Positions 6,251-14,353 of a DNA stretch of 18,118 nt are shown here, piece after piece; position 1 is the first letter of the stretch; every line of letters starts with the position of its first letter. Where the stretch lies: NCBI GenBank assembly GCA_964622715.1, contig CAZURR010000054.1, positions 1-18,118 of the forward strand. Reading direction: 5' to 3'. The notes beneath the pieces were generated by a model. That model was not told the origin of the DNA, did no database searches, and saw only the letters and a program-made list of their open reading frames with translations. A program made the position numbers and the translations under genes. The DNA comes from Hyphomicrobium_A sp964622715. GTDB lineage: Bacteria; Pseudomonadota; Alphaproteobacteria; Rhizobiales; Hyphomicrobiaceae.

Positions 6251-7893
6251 TTAATAGGCAAGCTGCGCTGAACNNNNNNNNNNNNNNNNNNNNNNNNNNN
6301 NNNNNNNNNNNNNNNNNNNNNNNNNNNNNNNNNNNNNNNNNNNNNNNNNNNNNNNNNNNNNNNNNNNNNNNNNCGCCTCGATCTGCCAGGGCGGCAGCTG
6401 CTTTTGCGGCTTGGGCGCGCGGTAGCCCTGGACACATTTGCTGCCCTCAAGTCGGTGGCCGGGACCGCAATAACTTGCGGCATCCTGCCGAAGAATGCAC
6501 TTCCCTTTAACTCTGATTTTCCGCGTCCGCAACCGCGTTTCGATTGTCGCGTGGTTGATGGTTTGGGTTCTTTCGCCGTGGTCTTCGCCTCTGCGCGATC
6601 GCAGCCAGCTACGTTCGCTCCACATTTCTTCAGGACCGAGCAAATGGCAGCCCGGCTTTCTTTGAGTTGAAAGGTTGCGCTGAAGGGTGGCGCGGAAAGC
6701 GTCATGGTTTGCTCTGCCATCAGGTCGTTGAGGATCCGGCCGCCAGGGCGGAAGCCTCCCCCTTGCGCAGCAGATCCAATCATCACGTCGCCTGTCAGAC
6801 CCTGCACCCCAGCCGATACGGAGTATTCGTTCCCATTCGAGAACTGCATGCGCATATAGGCGTTGTCATTGGCTGCAAGCCCCTGCTGGACGCGTCCATC
6901 AAAATTCGGATAAGCGCCGCGTGGACCTTCCTGAAGCACGGCCGCCAGCTTCATGTTGGTATTGCAGTAGGTAATGAACTGAGTTCCTCGGCCCTGCACG
7001 CTGGCCGCATAGGTAGAGCTGTTCCTCTCGTCCATTTCGTAATTTCGATTGCGCCACGGCGCGTCTCCCGGACCCAGATCAACCGTCTGCAAAACAGGTT
7101 GCGACGACGCGGCTGGCGGTGGTTTTGCGGCGGTCGGCTCCGTGCTAGTTGCGGCCCCAAGCTTCTTCACGTAGGCACGCGCAAGATCGGCGCGGAATCC
7201 GGAAGGGAAGTTATTCAGAAACGCTTCCCACGCCTCAATCGTTCCGAGTTCCTTAGCGCTATCGAACGCCTCCTTCTCGGAGATACCCGATCCTGCATCC
7301 ACAGTTTGCGGCTTGGCCTGGTCGTTCGAACGGGAGGCGACACTTTCGGCATAGGTCCGGCAGGCTTCCACGAACGCTTGGATATTGTCGCGTCCGCGCG
7401 CTAAGTTCAGCGTCGTGACTGTGTGTCCGGGAACCATGTAATTGAGAGTGTCTTTTTCACGAAACGCCTTCCAAAGCGGATTCTCATGATCGAGTCTCAC
7501 CAATACGCCCGACACGCCTTCTTCGGCCTCGGTCCCATAAACTTCGCCCTTGAGGGCGTAGTGATAGCCGCCGCCTAAAAAGCGCAATTCGACCGGTGAG
7601 CCATCCTTCAAATCGCCAACGTCGGTACCGAATGTCACGGCGGAAAAATTCACGCTGGTGCTGGGAGCGGCGTCGCACACACCACTGACTTGGACGGCAT
7701 CGGTCTCAGGAACGCCGAATGTCAGCCTGGCCGTCATGCGTCCCTTATTATCGGGATCGTTGAATTCACTGAATTGCCATTCCATGTTCTCGTCGGCAGC
7801 GACGGCACTTGGCGCCAGGAATGGCAAATTCAGCGCAATAGAAAGCGCGAAAATAACCAAGTGCGTGCGTCTACGCGGCATCAATGCATTCAC
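6251..7893 (-). CDS. Large secreted protein of unknown function, interrupted by gap and frameshift
   Basis: Starting at GTG 7893 (or ATG 7881), the protein has a signal peptide (to about residue 34, PSAVAA), a soluble domain to about residue 185, a short helical block at about 204-246 (ISEKEAFDSAKELG, EAWEAFLNNFPSG) of the kind seen in rhizobial caspase-like/Sel1-type proteins, a Pro/Ala linker, a second domain (about 270-425), and a Cys-rich end. At the T run 6517-6520 the frame breaks after residue 459: adding one base turns CGRGK into CGRGKIRVKGKC and continues through YCGPGHRLEGSKCVQGY to the 100-N gap. Beyond the gap the same frame could end SAQLAY-stop at 6251. Function unknown; periplasmic or secreted. 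The readings that run on past 6251 in other frames are artefacts of the gap. Confidence 0.7.
6274..6373. other. Assembly gap (100 N)
   Basis: Exactly 100 consecutive N, the conventional placeholder for a gap of unknown length. It falls in the 3' part of the minus-strand secreted protein gene, so that gene's C-terminus and total length are uncertain. Confidence 0.98.
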
Positions 7894-8229
7894 CCTCTGC
7901 CCTCCCGACCTGCAAATTCTGTTGCATCTACTGTGTCGGAGTTCAGTTCGTTCCGCAATGCGCTACGGACAAGGAACGTCGGCCAATGGCATCTAGCGTA
8001 AATTGGTTGCACCGGCGCTGACGAACGAAGTGGACGCAATTGAATTCGCAAATCGCGGAGATACCTGCTAAGCCCGGATGGGATAAAACCATAGCCATGT
8101 TGGAAAAATAGTCTCCAAGAGGACACTAGTTGCCAAATCCAGCGGTGTAACAGTCTGCAAGGACATGCCGCGTCAAGTTCGACCTGTGAGGGTCACATCG
8201 AGGGGCGCACGTCTTGAGGGAGAGGAGTG
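7894..8229. other. Divergent intergenic region
   Basis: Separates the minus-strand secreted protein from the plus-strand small membrane protein, so it should hold both promoters. I saw the ribosome site GGGAGAGGAG at about 8218-8227 but no other convincing element or gene. Confidence 0.5.
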
Positions 8230-8487
8230 ATGCTGTCGGAAGATGGATCCATCGAGATTGGCTTCGGCCTAGCAATCGCCTTCTTTGGATTTATCGCCCC
8301 GCTGTTTAAGAGCGGCAACATTTGGCAAAACATGACGTCAATGGACAGCGTAGCGGTCTTCATCGCCGGCATCGCAATCATAGCTTATGGACGCTATCTG
8401 CGCCGGAAATCGGAGCGCGAAAGTGACAAGCGGCTTCGCCGCAAGATCGCAGAGCATTTGGAGCACACCGTTGACTCGTCCCACTAA
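8230..8487 (+). CDS. Small two-helix membrane protein
   Basis: An 85-residue protein with two membrane segments (IGFGLAIAFFGFIAPLF, about residues 10-26, and VAVFIAGIAIIAYGRYL, about 43-59) followed by a strongly charged cytoplasmic tail (RRKSERESDKRLRRKIAEHL) that may be helical. Ribosome-site bases GGGAG/GGAG precede ATG 8230; a GTG one codon upstream is also possible. A second small membrane protein gene follows 159 bases downstream on the same strand. No family recognised. Confidence 0.65.
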   Translation: MLSEDGSIEIGFGLAIAFFGFIAPLFKSGNIWQNMTSMDSVAVFIAGIAIIAYGRYLRRKSERESDKRLRRKIAEHLEHTVDSSH

Positions 8488-8646
8488 GACAGTACCTAAC
8501 TAGACCACACCGTTCTAGCGAGGGCGCGCCAAGAAGGGGAGCTTTACAATTCTCCAGACAAGTACATCGACAATACGGGAGCTTTGCCCGGCATGCAGAG
8601 GCGTGCCACGATATAATGGGCAAACATACGACGAAGTTCGCGCTTA

Positions 8647-9024
8647 ATGACGAGACTGGTTCTCTTGCTGATCGGCTCTTTTGCGACGGTGCTGGCCGTC
8701 GCCGGTGCCGTGCTGCCAGGTTTGCCAACAACGCCATTTTTGCTCGTCGCAATGTGGGCCTTTGCGCGATCGAGCGAAAGGCTTTACGCGTGGCTGCAGC
8801 GTATCCCTTTGCTTCAGGCCGCACTCGTCGAGGCACACAGATTTGAGCAGAAGCGTGCGATCCGCCCCGCGGTAAAAATCTTTGCATTGGCGATGGCTTG
8901 GGCGTCGGTTGTCGTGACGGCCCTGACCGCGGGAGCGGCCCATCCCGTGTTACTTTCACTGGTCACGCTGTCGGCAATTGCGGGCATGATCTTCATCTTG
9001 TGGGTACCAACGGACAGCACATGA
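8647..9024 (+). CDS. YbaN/DUF454-family inner-membrane protein
   Basis: A 125-residue protein matching the YbaN (DUF454) family: an N-terminal membrane helix running into the family signature GAVLPGLPTTPFLLVAMWAF (about residues 21-40), then ARSSERLYAWLQ, a short amphipathic region with a family-like PLLQ, and two C-terminal membrane segments (VKIFALAMAWASVVVTAL and VLLSLVTLSAIAGMIFILWV). Length is usual for the family. These are inner-membrane proteins of unknown function, sometimes linked to haem or to envelope genes. The ribosome site is weak (CGCGCTTA before ATG). A strong terminator lies 230 bases downstream on the same strand. Confidence 0.88.
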   Translation: MTRLVLLLIGSFATVLAVAGAVLPGLPTTPFLLVAMWAFARSSERLYAWLQRIPLLQAALVEAHRFEQKRAIRPAVKIFALAMAWASVVVTALTAGAAHPVLLSLVTLSAIAGMIFILWVPTDST

Positions 9025-9255
9025 GCGAACGAGCTGCTCGGCTGCAAAGGGCGGCAACGGCGGCCCTCGTACCCCAAGCAGGCAGAGAGAGGCACCCCCA
9101 GTTGGCTATCCGGCGCTGGAGCGATAACCGTTGCACGAGCGACAGCCGGAACCAGCAGTTGTAACGCTCCAGGGCGACCCAGCGAACTTAAGGGTAGCCA
9201 CCTTCCGCCCCTCCCTGCGGGAGACGCCTTTTCCCCCAAAGGCCGTGGCGAATTT
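9025..9255 (+). ncRNA. Candidate structured RNA or long 3' region before a strong terminator
   Basis: This stretch lacks a convincing gene yet ends in a strong plus-strand terminator 230 bases past the YbaN-like stop. It contains a perfect 8-bp stem, CTGGAGCG (9116-9123) with CGCTCCAG (9165-9172), and a small hairpin CTCCC-TGC-GGGAG at about 9207-9219 whose C-rich arm (CCCCTCCC) resembles the anti-Shine-Dalgarno motifs of rhizobial small RNAs. The terminator loop also carries CCCTCC. It could be an independent sRNA, a 3'-UTR-derived RNA, or a decayed intergenic repeat. The boundaries are a guess. Confidence 0.3.
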
Positions 9256-9299
9256 GGGCGCCGGTCGAGTCCCTCCGACCGCGCGCCCTTTTCTTTTTT
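9256..9299 (+). terminator. Strong rho-independent terminator
   Basis: GGGCGCCGGTCG (9256-9267) pairs with CGACCGCGCGCCC (9276-9288) through 12 base pairs with one bulged C, loop AGTCCCTC, followed by TTTTCTTTTTT (9289-9299). On the opposite strand the stem is not followed by T, so it acts on plus-strand transcripts, not on the minus-strand gene ending at 9387. Confidence 0.88.
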
Positions 9300-9386
9300 G
9301 TATGCGCCTAGGCCACCAGCACGCAAACTACCTGAAGCATAGTGCGAGCCAGTGTGGATGCTGGCCAATGGGCGCCGGACTTAAAC

Positions 9387-10130
9387 TCAGGAGCTAACAT
9401 CGTTTCGCAAAGCAGGCCGTGTCTGCGCTAGATACACAGTCTGTGTGAACTCCCGGTTCTGAAGCGGATTATGAAACGTCACTGGCTCGGCGCGCACCTG
9501 GGCGAAGACGTCGGCCAGCTGCGCCGTGAACGCGTCGTTCGGACGCTCATTGGACCACAGCCCAAAAACGCCGCCTGGTTTCAGATGTGCGGCAAGCCTA
9601 TTCAACCCCTCGAGCTGATAGAAGGCGGCATTGCGCGGATCGAGCAAGGATTCCGGTGAATGGTCTATGTCGACGAGAATGGCATCAAACCGTCTAGAGG
9701 GTCCATTCTGATCGAACCCCTCCTTCGAGGCGGCCAGCGCAAAGAAATCGCCCAACACAAATCGGCAGCGTGGATCTTTGCTCAACTGGGGCCCCAGCGG
9801 CAGCAGTCCCGTCTCATGCCAATCGATGACAGCATCGAGCGCCTCGACGACGATGAGAGACTTGACCGTCTCAAACTCCAGCACCGCCTGCGCCGTATAG
9901 CCAAGGCCAAGGCCGCCGACGACGACATCAAACCCGGTTCCCGATAGCTCCGCCAACCCCAGCCGCGCCAGCGCGATCTCCGAGGCCGTAAACAAACTCG
10001 ACATCAGAAATTCGTCGCCAAGCTTGATCTCGAAAATATCAACGCCCAGCGACAATTCCCGGCGACGGCGCAGGCTCAGCGCGCCGATCGGCGTCGGCCG
10101 GTAATCGAGTTCTTCAAAATACAAGCTCAT
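9387..10130 (-). CDS. Spermidine-synthase-like SAM-dependent methyltransferase
   Basis: A 247-residue protein from ATG 10130 with a class I Rossmann fold: motif I VVVGGLGLGYTAQ (about residues 69-81), the acidic residue ending motif II (VVEALD, E96), the motif FVLGDFF (about 124-130), ILVDIDHSP (about 151-159, D153/D155) and LKPGGVFGLWS. This arrangement is that of spermidine synthase-like proteins that are usually annotated without known substrate; the polyamine-binding residues cannot be confirmed by eye. An upstream TTG (10172) would add 14 residues, but the ATG gives the family-like start MSLYFEELDY. It is divergent from the cis/trans isomerase gene with about 190 bases between them. Methyl or aminopropyl transfer is family inference. 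Confidence 0.8.
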   Translation of the reverse strand: MSLYFEELDYRPTPIGALSLRRRRELSLGVDIFEIKLGDEFLMSSLFTASEIALARLGLAELSGTGFDVVVGGLGLGYTAQAVLEFETVKSLIVVEALDAVIDWHETGLLPLGPQLSKDPRCRFVLGDFFALAASKEGFDQNGPSRRFDAILVDIDHSPESLLDPRNAAFYQLEGLNRLAAHLKPGGVFGLWSNERPNDAFTAQLADVFAQVRAEPVTFHNPLQNREFTQTVYLAQTRPALRNDVSS

Positions 10131-10320
10131 TGGGCACGTTTCTTTTTCTGAAGGACGGCGTTCGAGCGACAAATTGCGGGAGATCTAAGCTTCTTGTTTT
10201 CGGCCATCGTTAACGTCCGCCGAAACCGCATAGCTCACTCGGCTTTGCTCCTCCAGCACTTCTGGCTATCTTGCCACCGGCAACTTAGCTGGCTTACGCT
10301 ATGGCACGGGGAGGCCGGCG

Positions 10321-12720
10321 TTGAGAGGCGATAAGATCTTGAAGTCTTGGATGCTCGCTGGAGCGGCCGTCGTTGGATTCGCCGTTGCGATCTATGTCTT
10401 GCTCCCCCGCTTCGCTGCCCCCGACCCAACGCCGGCAAGCACGCAAGCCGCCTCATCGTCGCGCACATACATGGAGGATATCCAACCTATCTTCAACAAG
10501 CGCTGTGTGGCCTGTCATGGCTGCTTGGCCTCACCTTGCAACCTCAAGCTCACCTCCTTTCGCGCAGCCGAGCGGGGTGCTCTGGGCAAGAACCCCTATT
10601 CCATCCACCTGGAGGACTATCAGCGCACCGGTATGGACGTGGTCCAGACGACAAAGGCGTGGCGCAGCAGAGGTTTCTATCCGGTGCTCTCGCGCGGCGG
10701 CTCCAAGCTTGAGAACCTCTATCGCTCGCTGCTGTATCAAATGGTGGAAACCGGTACGCGGAACAACAAACCGGGTTTCTCTCGCCAGACCCTCATGCCG
10801 ATCTATGCGCAACGCTATAACCACCAGTGTCCGGCCACGCCTGACGGGCTCAAGTCCCACCTGATTGAGAACCCGGCGGCGGGCATGCCCTTCGGTTTGC
10901 CGGCGCTCGATGATGATGACTTCGCAACATTGCGCGGCTGGGTGGCCGCCGGCTCGCCCGGGCCCACGGACGAGCAGCTGCATGCTGCCAAGAAAGTAAA
11001 CAACCTGGCAGCCGTCCTGGCATGGGAAAACTTCTTCAATGCGCCCGACAAGAGATCTCAGCTGGTCGCCCGCTACATCTTCGATCATGTTTTTCTGGCG
11101 ACCATCGCGATCGAGGAAAGCCCCGGCGATTTGTTCCGCCTCGTGCGTTCCAAGACCGCCTCGGCCAGGACCGTCAGGAGAGCCAACGGCCAGGACGAGA
11201 CCATCCCCCTGCCGATTGAGATCATCGATACGCCGCTCCCCTACTCCGACCCTTATGCTTATGCTGGCGTCGATCGCTTCTATTACCGTATCGACAAAAT
11301 CACCACGCCGATCGTGCAGAAGAACCATTTCGTCTGGCGTCTCAACGCAACCGACATCGACCACCTGAAGGCGCTTTTCCTCGCGCCCGAATGGGATGAC
11401 AAGGCCGACCTCGACGCGCCCTGGGGGATCGGCAATCCCTTCCAAGTCTTTCAAGCCATACCGGCGGCCGCACGCTATCGCTTCCTGCTGGAGAACTCTG
11501 AGCTCATCGTCTCAGGGATCACCTATGGCCCGGTGTGTCTGGGGCAAACGGCGACCTACGCGATCAAGGATCAGTTCTGGGTCTACTTCATCGACCCCAA
11601 GCACGACGTCTCGGTGCTGGATCCCAAGCTCGGGCTTGAGACTTGGAACACTTTTATGAACCGCTCGATCCTGGGCAACGATGCCTATGAGGCCGCCTAC
11701 GGCGCCGCGCTCGCCAAGCTCAGGCCCAAGGGATACACCATCGACGCGATCTGGAATGGCGACGGCGAAAATCCCAACGCTTGGCTAACGGTGCTGCGTC
11801 ACGAGACCAACGTCTCGGTCATGAAAGGCAGGCAAGGCGGAATCCCGCGCACGCAATGGCTCATGGATTACAGCGGCTTTGAGCGGATCTATTACGATAC
11901 CGTCGCCAACTTTCAATACTGGTCCGGCGACATCCCGAAACTCTCCACCTTGGTATTCTTCAACTACCTGCGCCAAGAGTTCGAGGACAACGTCCTCTTG
12001 CTGCTGCCTGAGAACGAGCGCGGCAAGATCCGCGCCCAATGGACCCAAGGCATTGGCGAGATTGGGCTCGACGTCATGCCCTTTGCCGGCGCCGACCAGC
12101 CGACCCAAGTTGAGACCAGCAAGCAGGACCCCTTGCTCAGCCTCATCGACGACATCCAGGCCCATATGGGCGAAGCAGTCAGCGGCCCGGTCGACAGGCT
12201 CAACCCGCGCATCAAACCGGACGTCTCCTTGAGCGATCCGATCAACAGCTATGACGACTGGGTCAAGGCGGCCTCGCTGCTCACCGCGACGCGGGCCTAC
12301 AAGTTCCCGCGTTATCTGCCCAGCGTGATATTATTGAAGCTCAACGACGGCGAGGAGTCGCGAGTCTATTCGTTGATCGCGAACCGGGTCTACGCCACCC
12401 AGGACACGCTCTTCTTCCAAAACGGGCTGGAGCTGCCAGACCTTGACACCATGAGCATCTATCCGGCACTCGTCGGCGGCTTTCCCAACGCCTTCATGGA
12501 AATGGATTTGGCGGACACGGGCGACTTCCTGCGCACCTTGCGCGACGTCCAGTCGCTGGCCGGCTGGAACAAGCTGCGCGACCGCTACGCCATCCTGCGC
12601 AACAGCGCGCGCCTCTGGCCCCTGTACGACTGGTTCACCCAGTGGAACTTTAAAAGCCGCGGCCTCGACGCCGGCTACCTCGACCTGTCGTACTACGATC
12701 TTCTTGATACGGTTTATTGA
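10321..12720 (+). CDS. cti: Fatty acid cis/trans isomerase (haem-binding, periplasmic)
   Basis: A 799-residue protein that converts cis-unsaturated fatty acyl chains of membrane lipids directly to the trans form, making the membrane stiffer under solvent, heat or other stress without new lipid synthesis. An N-terminal membrane anchor/signal segment (about residues 10-29) is followed by the cytochrome-c-type haem site CVACH (C62, C65, H66), then C-L-A-S-P-C-N-L-K-L, matching the pattern of Pseudomonas and Vibrio Cti. The full family length is present. The start is TTG 10321: GGGGAGG at 10308-10314 sits 6 bases upstream, and the membrane segment begins right after. Haem attachment would occur in the periplasm and needs the Ccm system, which is not in the window. 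The gene looks monocistronic. Confidence 0.93.
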   Translation: MRGDKILKSWMLAGAAVVGFAVAIYVLLPRFAAPDPTPASTQAASSSRTYMEDIQPIFNKRCVACHGCLASPCNLKLTSFRAAERGALGKNPYSIHLEDYQRTGMDVVQTTKAWRSRGFYPVLSRGGSKLENLYRSLLYQMVETGTRNNKPGFSRQTLMPIYAQRYNHQCPATPDGLKSHLIENPAAGMPFGLPALDDDDFATLRGWVAAGSPGPTDEQLHAAKKVNNLAAVLAWENFFNAPDKRSQLVARYIFDHVFLATIAIEESPGDLFRLVRSKTASARTVRRANGQDETIPLPIEIIDTPLPYSDPYAYAGVDRFYYRIDKITTPIVQKNHFVWRLNATDIDHLKALFLAPEWDDKADLDAPWGIGNPFQVFQAIPAAARYRFLLENSELIVSGITYGPVCLGQTATYAIKDQFWVYFIDPKHDVSVLDPKLGLETWNTFMNRSILGNDAYEAAYGAALAKLRPKGYTIDAIWNGDGENPNAWLTVLRHETNVSVMKGRQGGIPRTQWLMDYSGFERIYYDTVANFQYWSGDIPKLSTLVFFNYLRQEFEDNVLLLLPENERGKIRAQWTQGIGEIGLDVMPFAGADQPTQVETSKQDPLLSLIDDIQAHMGEAVSGPVDRLNPRIKPDVSLSDPINSYDDWVKAASLLTATRAYKFPRYLPSVILLKLNDGEESRVYSLIANRVYATQDTLFFQNGLELPDLDTMSIYPALVGGFPNAFMEMDLADTGDFLRTLRDVQSLAGWNKLRDRYAILRNSARLWPLYDWFTQWNFKSRGLDAGYLDLSYYDLLDTVY

Positions 12721-12802
12721 GTGGGATGGGATTTGGTTTTTGGAGGTGGGGCGGTGCGCCCGCGAACACGACATCAACATACTGGGGAACAATGCTGGCG
12801 TC

Positions 12803-13357
12803 ATGACACCGTTCACATACTTTGCTTATGGCTCAAATATGCTTACTTGGCGGCTCCGGGAGCGTTGTGCAACGGCACGCGTTCTCGGCCTTGCCACTGC
12901 AAAGGGGTATCTTGTTCATTTCAGCAAAAAGGGTAGGGATGGATCAGGCAAGGCCAGCATCCGCAGAACGGATGCGAGGGGCGCTATGGTGCGCGGGGTT
13001 CTGTTCGAGATAGACGTGTCCGAAAGAGCCATCCTGGACAGATTTGAAGATCATCCCAGCGGATACAAACGCGACGATCATTTCATTGTCGAATCCGCGG
13101 ATGCCAGGACCAGGCTTGAGGTGTCGACATATATCGCAACAGACAACGCTATCGATGAAAATTTGAAGCCCTTTGATTGGTACCTGGCACTCGTAATTGC
13201 TGGTGTGATCCAACACAAACTTCCAGATGATTACCTTGAGGCATTCATGAAAACTGAGTGCGTACGAGATCCCGATCACGACAATCGAAGAACGGCTTTC
13301 AAACTGTTGACGCTTCCGCCAAAGCGAGGCGTTGTGTGGGACATCACTTCTCATTGA
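12803..13357 (+). CDS. Gamma-glutamylcyclotransferase-like protein
   Basis: A 184-residue protein with the GGCT-fold signature FAYGSNM (residues 7-13) and the LDRFEDHPSGYKR block (about 78-90), where E82 occupies the position of the catalytic glutamate of gamma-glutamylcyclotransferases. These enzymes release 5-oxoproline from gamma-glutamyl amino acids or peptides; the bacterial relatives are diverse and the substrate here is unknown. VRGVLFEI and LEVSTYIA are the usual core strands. The start at ATG 12803 is chosen because the family begins a few residues before FAYGSN; the frame is open further upstream and overlaps the end of the cis/trans isomerase, but that extension is not family-like. 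It lies 82 bases after cti on the same strand, so co-transcription is possible. Confidence 0.82.
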   Translation: MTPFTYFAYGSNMLTWRLRERCATARVLGLATAKGYLVHFSKKGRDGSGKASIRRTDARGAMVRGVLFEIDVSERAILDRFEDHPSGYKRDDHFIVESADARTRLEVSTYIATDNAIDENLKPFDWYLALVIAGVIQHKLPDDYLEAFMKTECVRDPDHDNRRTAFKLLTLPPKRGVVWDITSH

Positions 13358-13362
13358 CGTGA

Positions 13363-13686
13363 TCATGGATGCGTGACGGCGCCATGCTTCGCCTCACCGC
13401 CGTTTGGCGGGTCCAGCAACACCAAAGTAGCTTCGTGATCTAACGCGGCCCCATGCCGGTAGACGTGAAGCTGGTCGTCAGCATCGCGGTGGATGGTGTA
13501 GACGAGGTCGCCGCGCAGACCGTGCTCCGCTTCCTTCATCGCAACGCGGTAGCGCAGGATGATTGCGACAAGGCCCAGAACGAAAGCTGGCGGCACAATC
13601 AGCCACAGCGCCTTCGTCCCATTCGACAGAGATTGATAGGTGTCAAAAAAATCCTGCCAGAAATTGTACCCTCCATGTGAACGCAC
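13363..13686 (-). CDS. Small single-helix membrane protein
   Basis: A 107-residue protein with an N-terminal aromatic segment (NFWQDFFDTYQSLSNGTKALW), one strong membrane helix (LIVPPAFVLGLVAIILRY, about residues 29-47) and a hydrophilic C-terminal part (VYTIHRDADDQLHVYRHG) that presumably faces the cytoplasm. GTG 13686 is the available start; GGAGGG at about 13671-13676 lies just inside it, so the real start may be slightly downstream near the NFWQDF block. The stop is only 5 bases from the stop of the convergent cyclotransferase gene. The gene sits directly downstream of a highly structured leader (13690-13926) that may control it. No function known to me. Confidence 0.72.
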   Translation of the reverse strand: MRSHGGYNFWQDFFDTYQSLSNGTKALWLIVPPAFVLGLVAIILRYRVAMKEAEHGLRGDLVYTIHRDADDQLHVYRHGAALDHEATLVLLDPPNGGEAKHGAVTHP

Positions 13687-13689
13687 CCC

Positions 13690-13926
13690 CCGTTTTCGTT
13701 TGCAACAAAAACGGCCACCGGAGGATCATGACCCTCGGGTAGCCGGGGAGTTCGTAAGCCGCCAGTAGACGACTGCAATAGCCTTTAGGCGGCTCCCCGA
13801 AGGGTTGGCCCTGGACATGCGCCATTGCCTCCCCGACCATAAAGGTTGAGGAGACATCATTGCGGCTGATGTCAGCCGCTACTGGAGGGGTTGCGAAACC
13901 CCGGGATCGCCAAATTGCCAATCCCG
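13690..13926 (-). promoter_or_regulatory. Candidate structured 5' leader RNA of the 13363-13686 gene
   Basis: Dense nested pairing lies immediately upstream of the minus-strand gene. Stems seen: 13690-13700 with 13704-13714 (11 pairs; the one C/A mismatch on the plus strand becomes G-U on the minus strand, favouring a minus-strand RNA); CGGGGA 13744-13749 with TCCCCG 13794-13799 enclosing GCCGCC 13758-13763 with GGCGGC 13788-13793; 13829-13838 with 13844-13853 (imperfect); GCGGCTG 13862-13868 with CAGCCGC 13873-13879; GGGGTT 13887-13892 with AACCCC 13897-13902; CGGGAT 13902-13907 with ATCCCG 13921-13926 (sharing one base). This is far more than expected by chance. I cannot match it to a named riboswitch or RNA family. 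Confidence 0.5.
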
Positions 13927-13994
13927 CGGGCATCTTAATGTGAAGTTGGGGAATGCAAAAGAAGCAGCATCGCGAAGCCCACAGTCAGCGGGGC

Positions 13995-14022
13995 GTCATG
14001 ACGTCATGACGAAGTCATGCTG
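13995..14022 (+). repeat. GTCATGAC palindrome cluster and left arm of 21-bp inverted repeat
   Basis: Two adjoining copies of the palindrome GTCATGAC (13995-14002, 14003-14010) run into GAAGTCATGCTG. The last 21 bases (14002-14022) recur exactly, in inverted orientation, at 14690-14710. The arm itself contains a small hairpin, CATGAC-GAA-GTCATG. Confidence 0.85.
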
Positions 14023-14071
14023 GGGATAGAGAGACGACGTCATGCATCATAGTGTGGGGCCCACCTGCGCG

Positions 14072-14353
14072 TCATGGGCGCGTCTGCGAGATCGCATAGG
14101 CGTACCTGCCAGCTCCAACCAATCCAGGCTCACTGTGAAAAATTCTCACAACCGTTGCGTAGCCTCCAGCCTTGCGGCACTCGTAGCGGGCGACGCGCCA
14201 GCCGGGATTGTCACCAGTCCACTTGGCAATCTCATTCTCTCCGCGATCGACACAGGCATAAGCTGTGAGACCGGGCTCGGAAATATTAAGTCTGGCGTTC
14301 TTGCAGTGACCTGGCGCATGCATGGCACAGACCATCATTACAATGTTGATCAA
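14072..14353 (-). CDS. Small secreted hypothetical protein
   Basis: Using TTG 14353, which has AAGGAG 8 bases upstream, the product is 93 residues. It begins with a short hydrophobic segment (MINIVMMVCAMHAPGHC) resembling a compact signal peptide, followed by a folded-looking part with AYACVDRGENEIAKW, DNPGWRVARYECRKAGG. Two Cys in the mature part could form a disulphide. An in-frame ATG at 14380 is possible but would place the ribosome site inside the gene. The last 25 residues read less like the rest and could reflect a late frameshift. The gene is the only one inside a 21-bp inverted repeat (14002-14022 and 14690-14710). Family not recognised. Confidence 0.6.
   Translation of the reverse strand: MINIVMMVCAMHAPGHCKNARLNISEPGLTAYACVDRGENEIAKWTGDNPGWRVARYECRKAGGYATVVRIFHSEPGLVGAGRYAYAISQTRP

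Larger units (their letters stand above)
13687..14071. other. Intergenic region rich in palindromes
   Basis: No gene is called. Its left part is the structured leader of the minus-strand gene, and its right part carries a cluster of GTCATGAC palindromes and one arm of a 21-bp inverted repeat. The long minus-strand reading here is best explained as a shadow of the structured sequence. Confidence 0.55.

Noticed and set aside
9060..9370. Minus-strand readings with PLGEKASPAGRGG-like residues
   Set aside because: These are shadows of GC-rich hairpin sequence between genes, not a protein with a start and ribosome site.
12704..12802. N-terminal extension of the cyclotransferase-like protein containing GNNAGV, which resembles a short-chain dehydrogenase motif
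   Set aside because: The motif is isolated, the segment overlaps the end of cti, and the GGCT family starts right at ATG 12803.
13643..13933. 96-residue minus-strand open reading across the structured leader
   Set aside because: The region is explained better by dense base pairing, and the reading overlaps the start of the downstream gene; it could still be a real peptide, so the covariance test listed for the leader would decide.
13995..14076. Repeated GTCATG units considered as a CRISPR-like or origin-type array
   Set aside because: The units are too short, irregularly spaced and palindromic; there are no uniform spacers and no associated genes.
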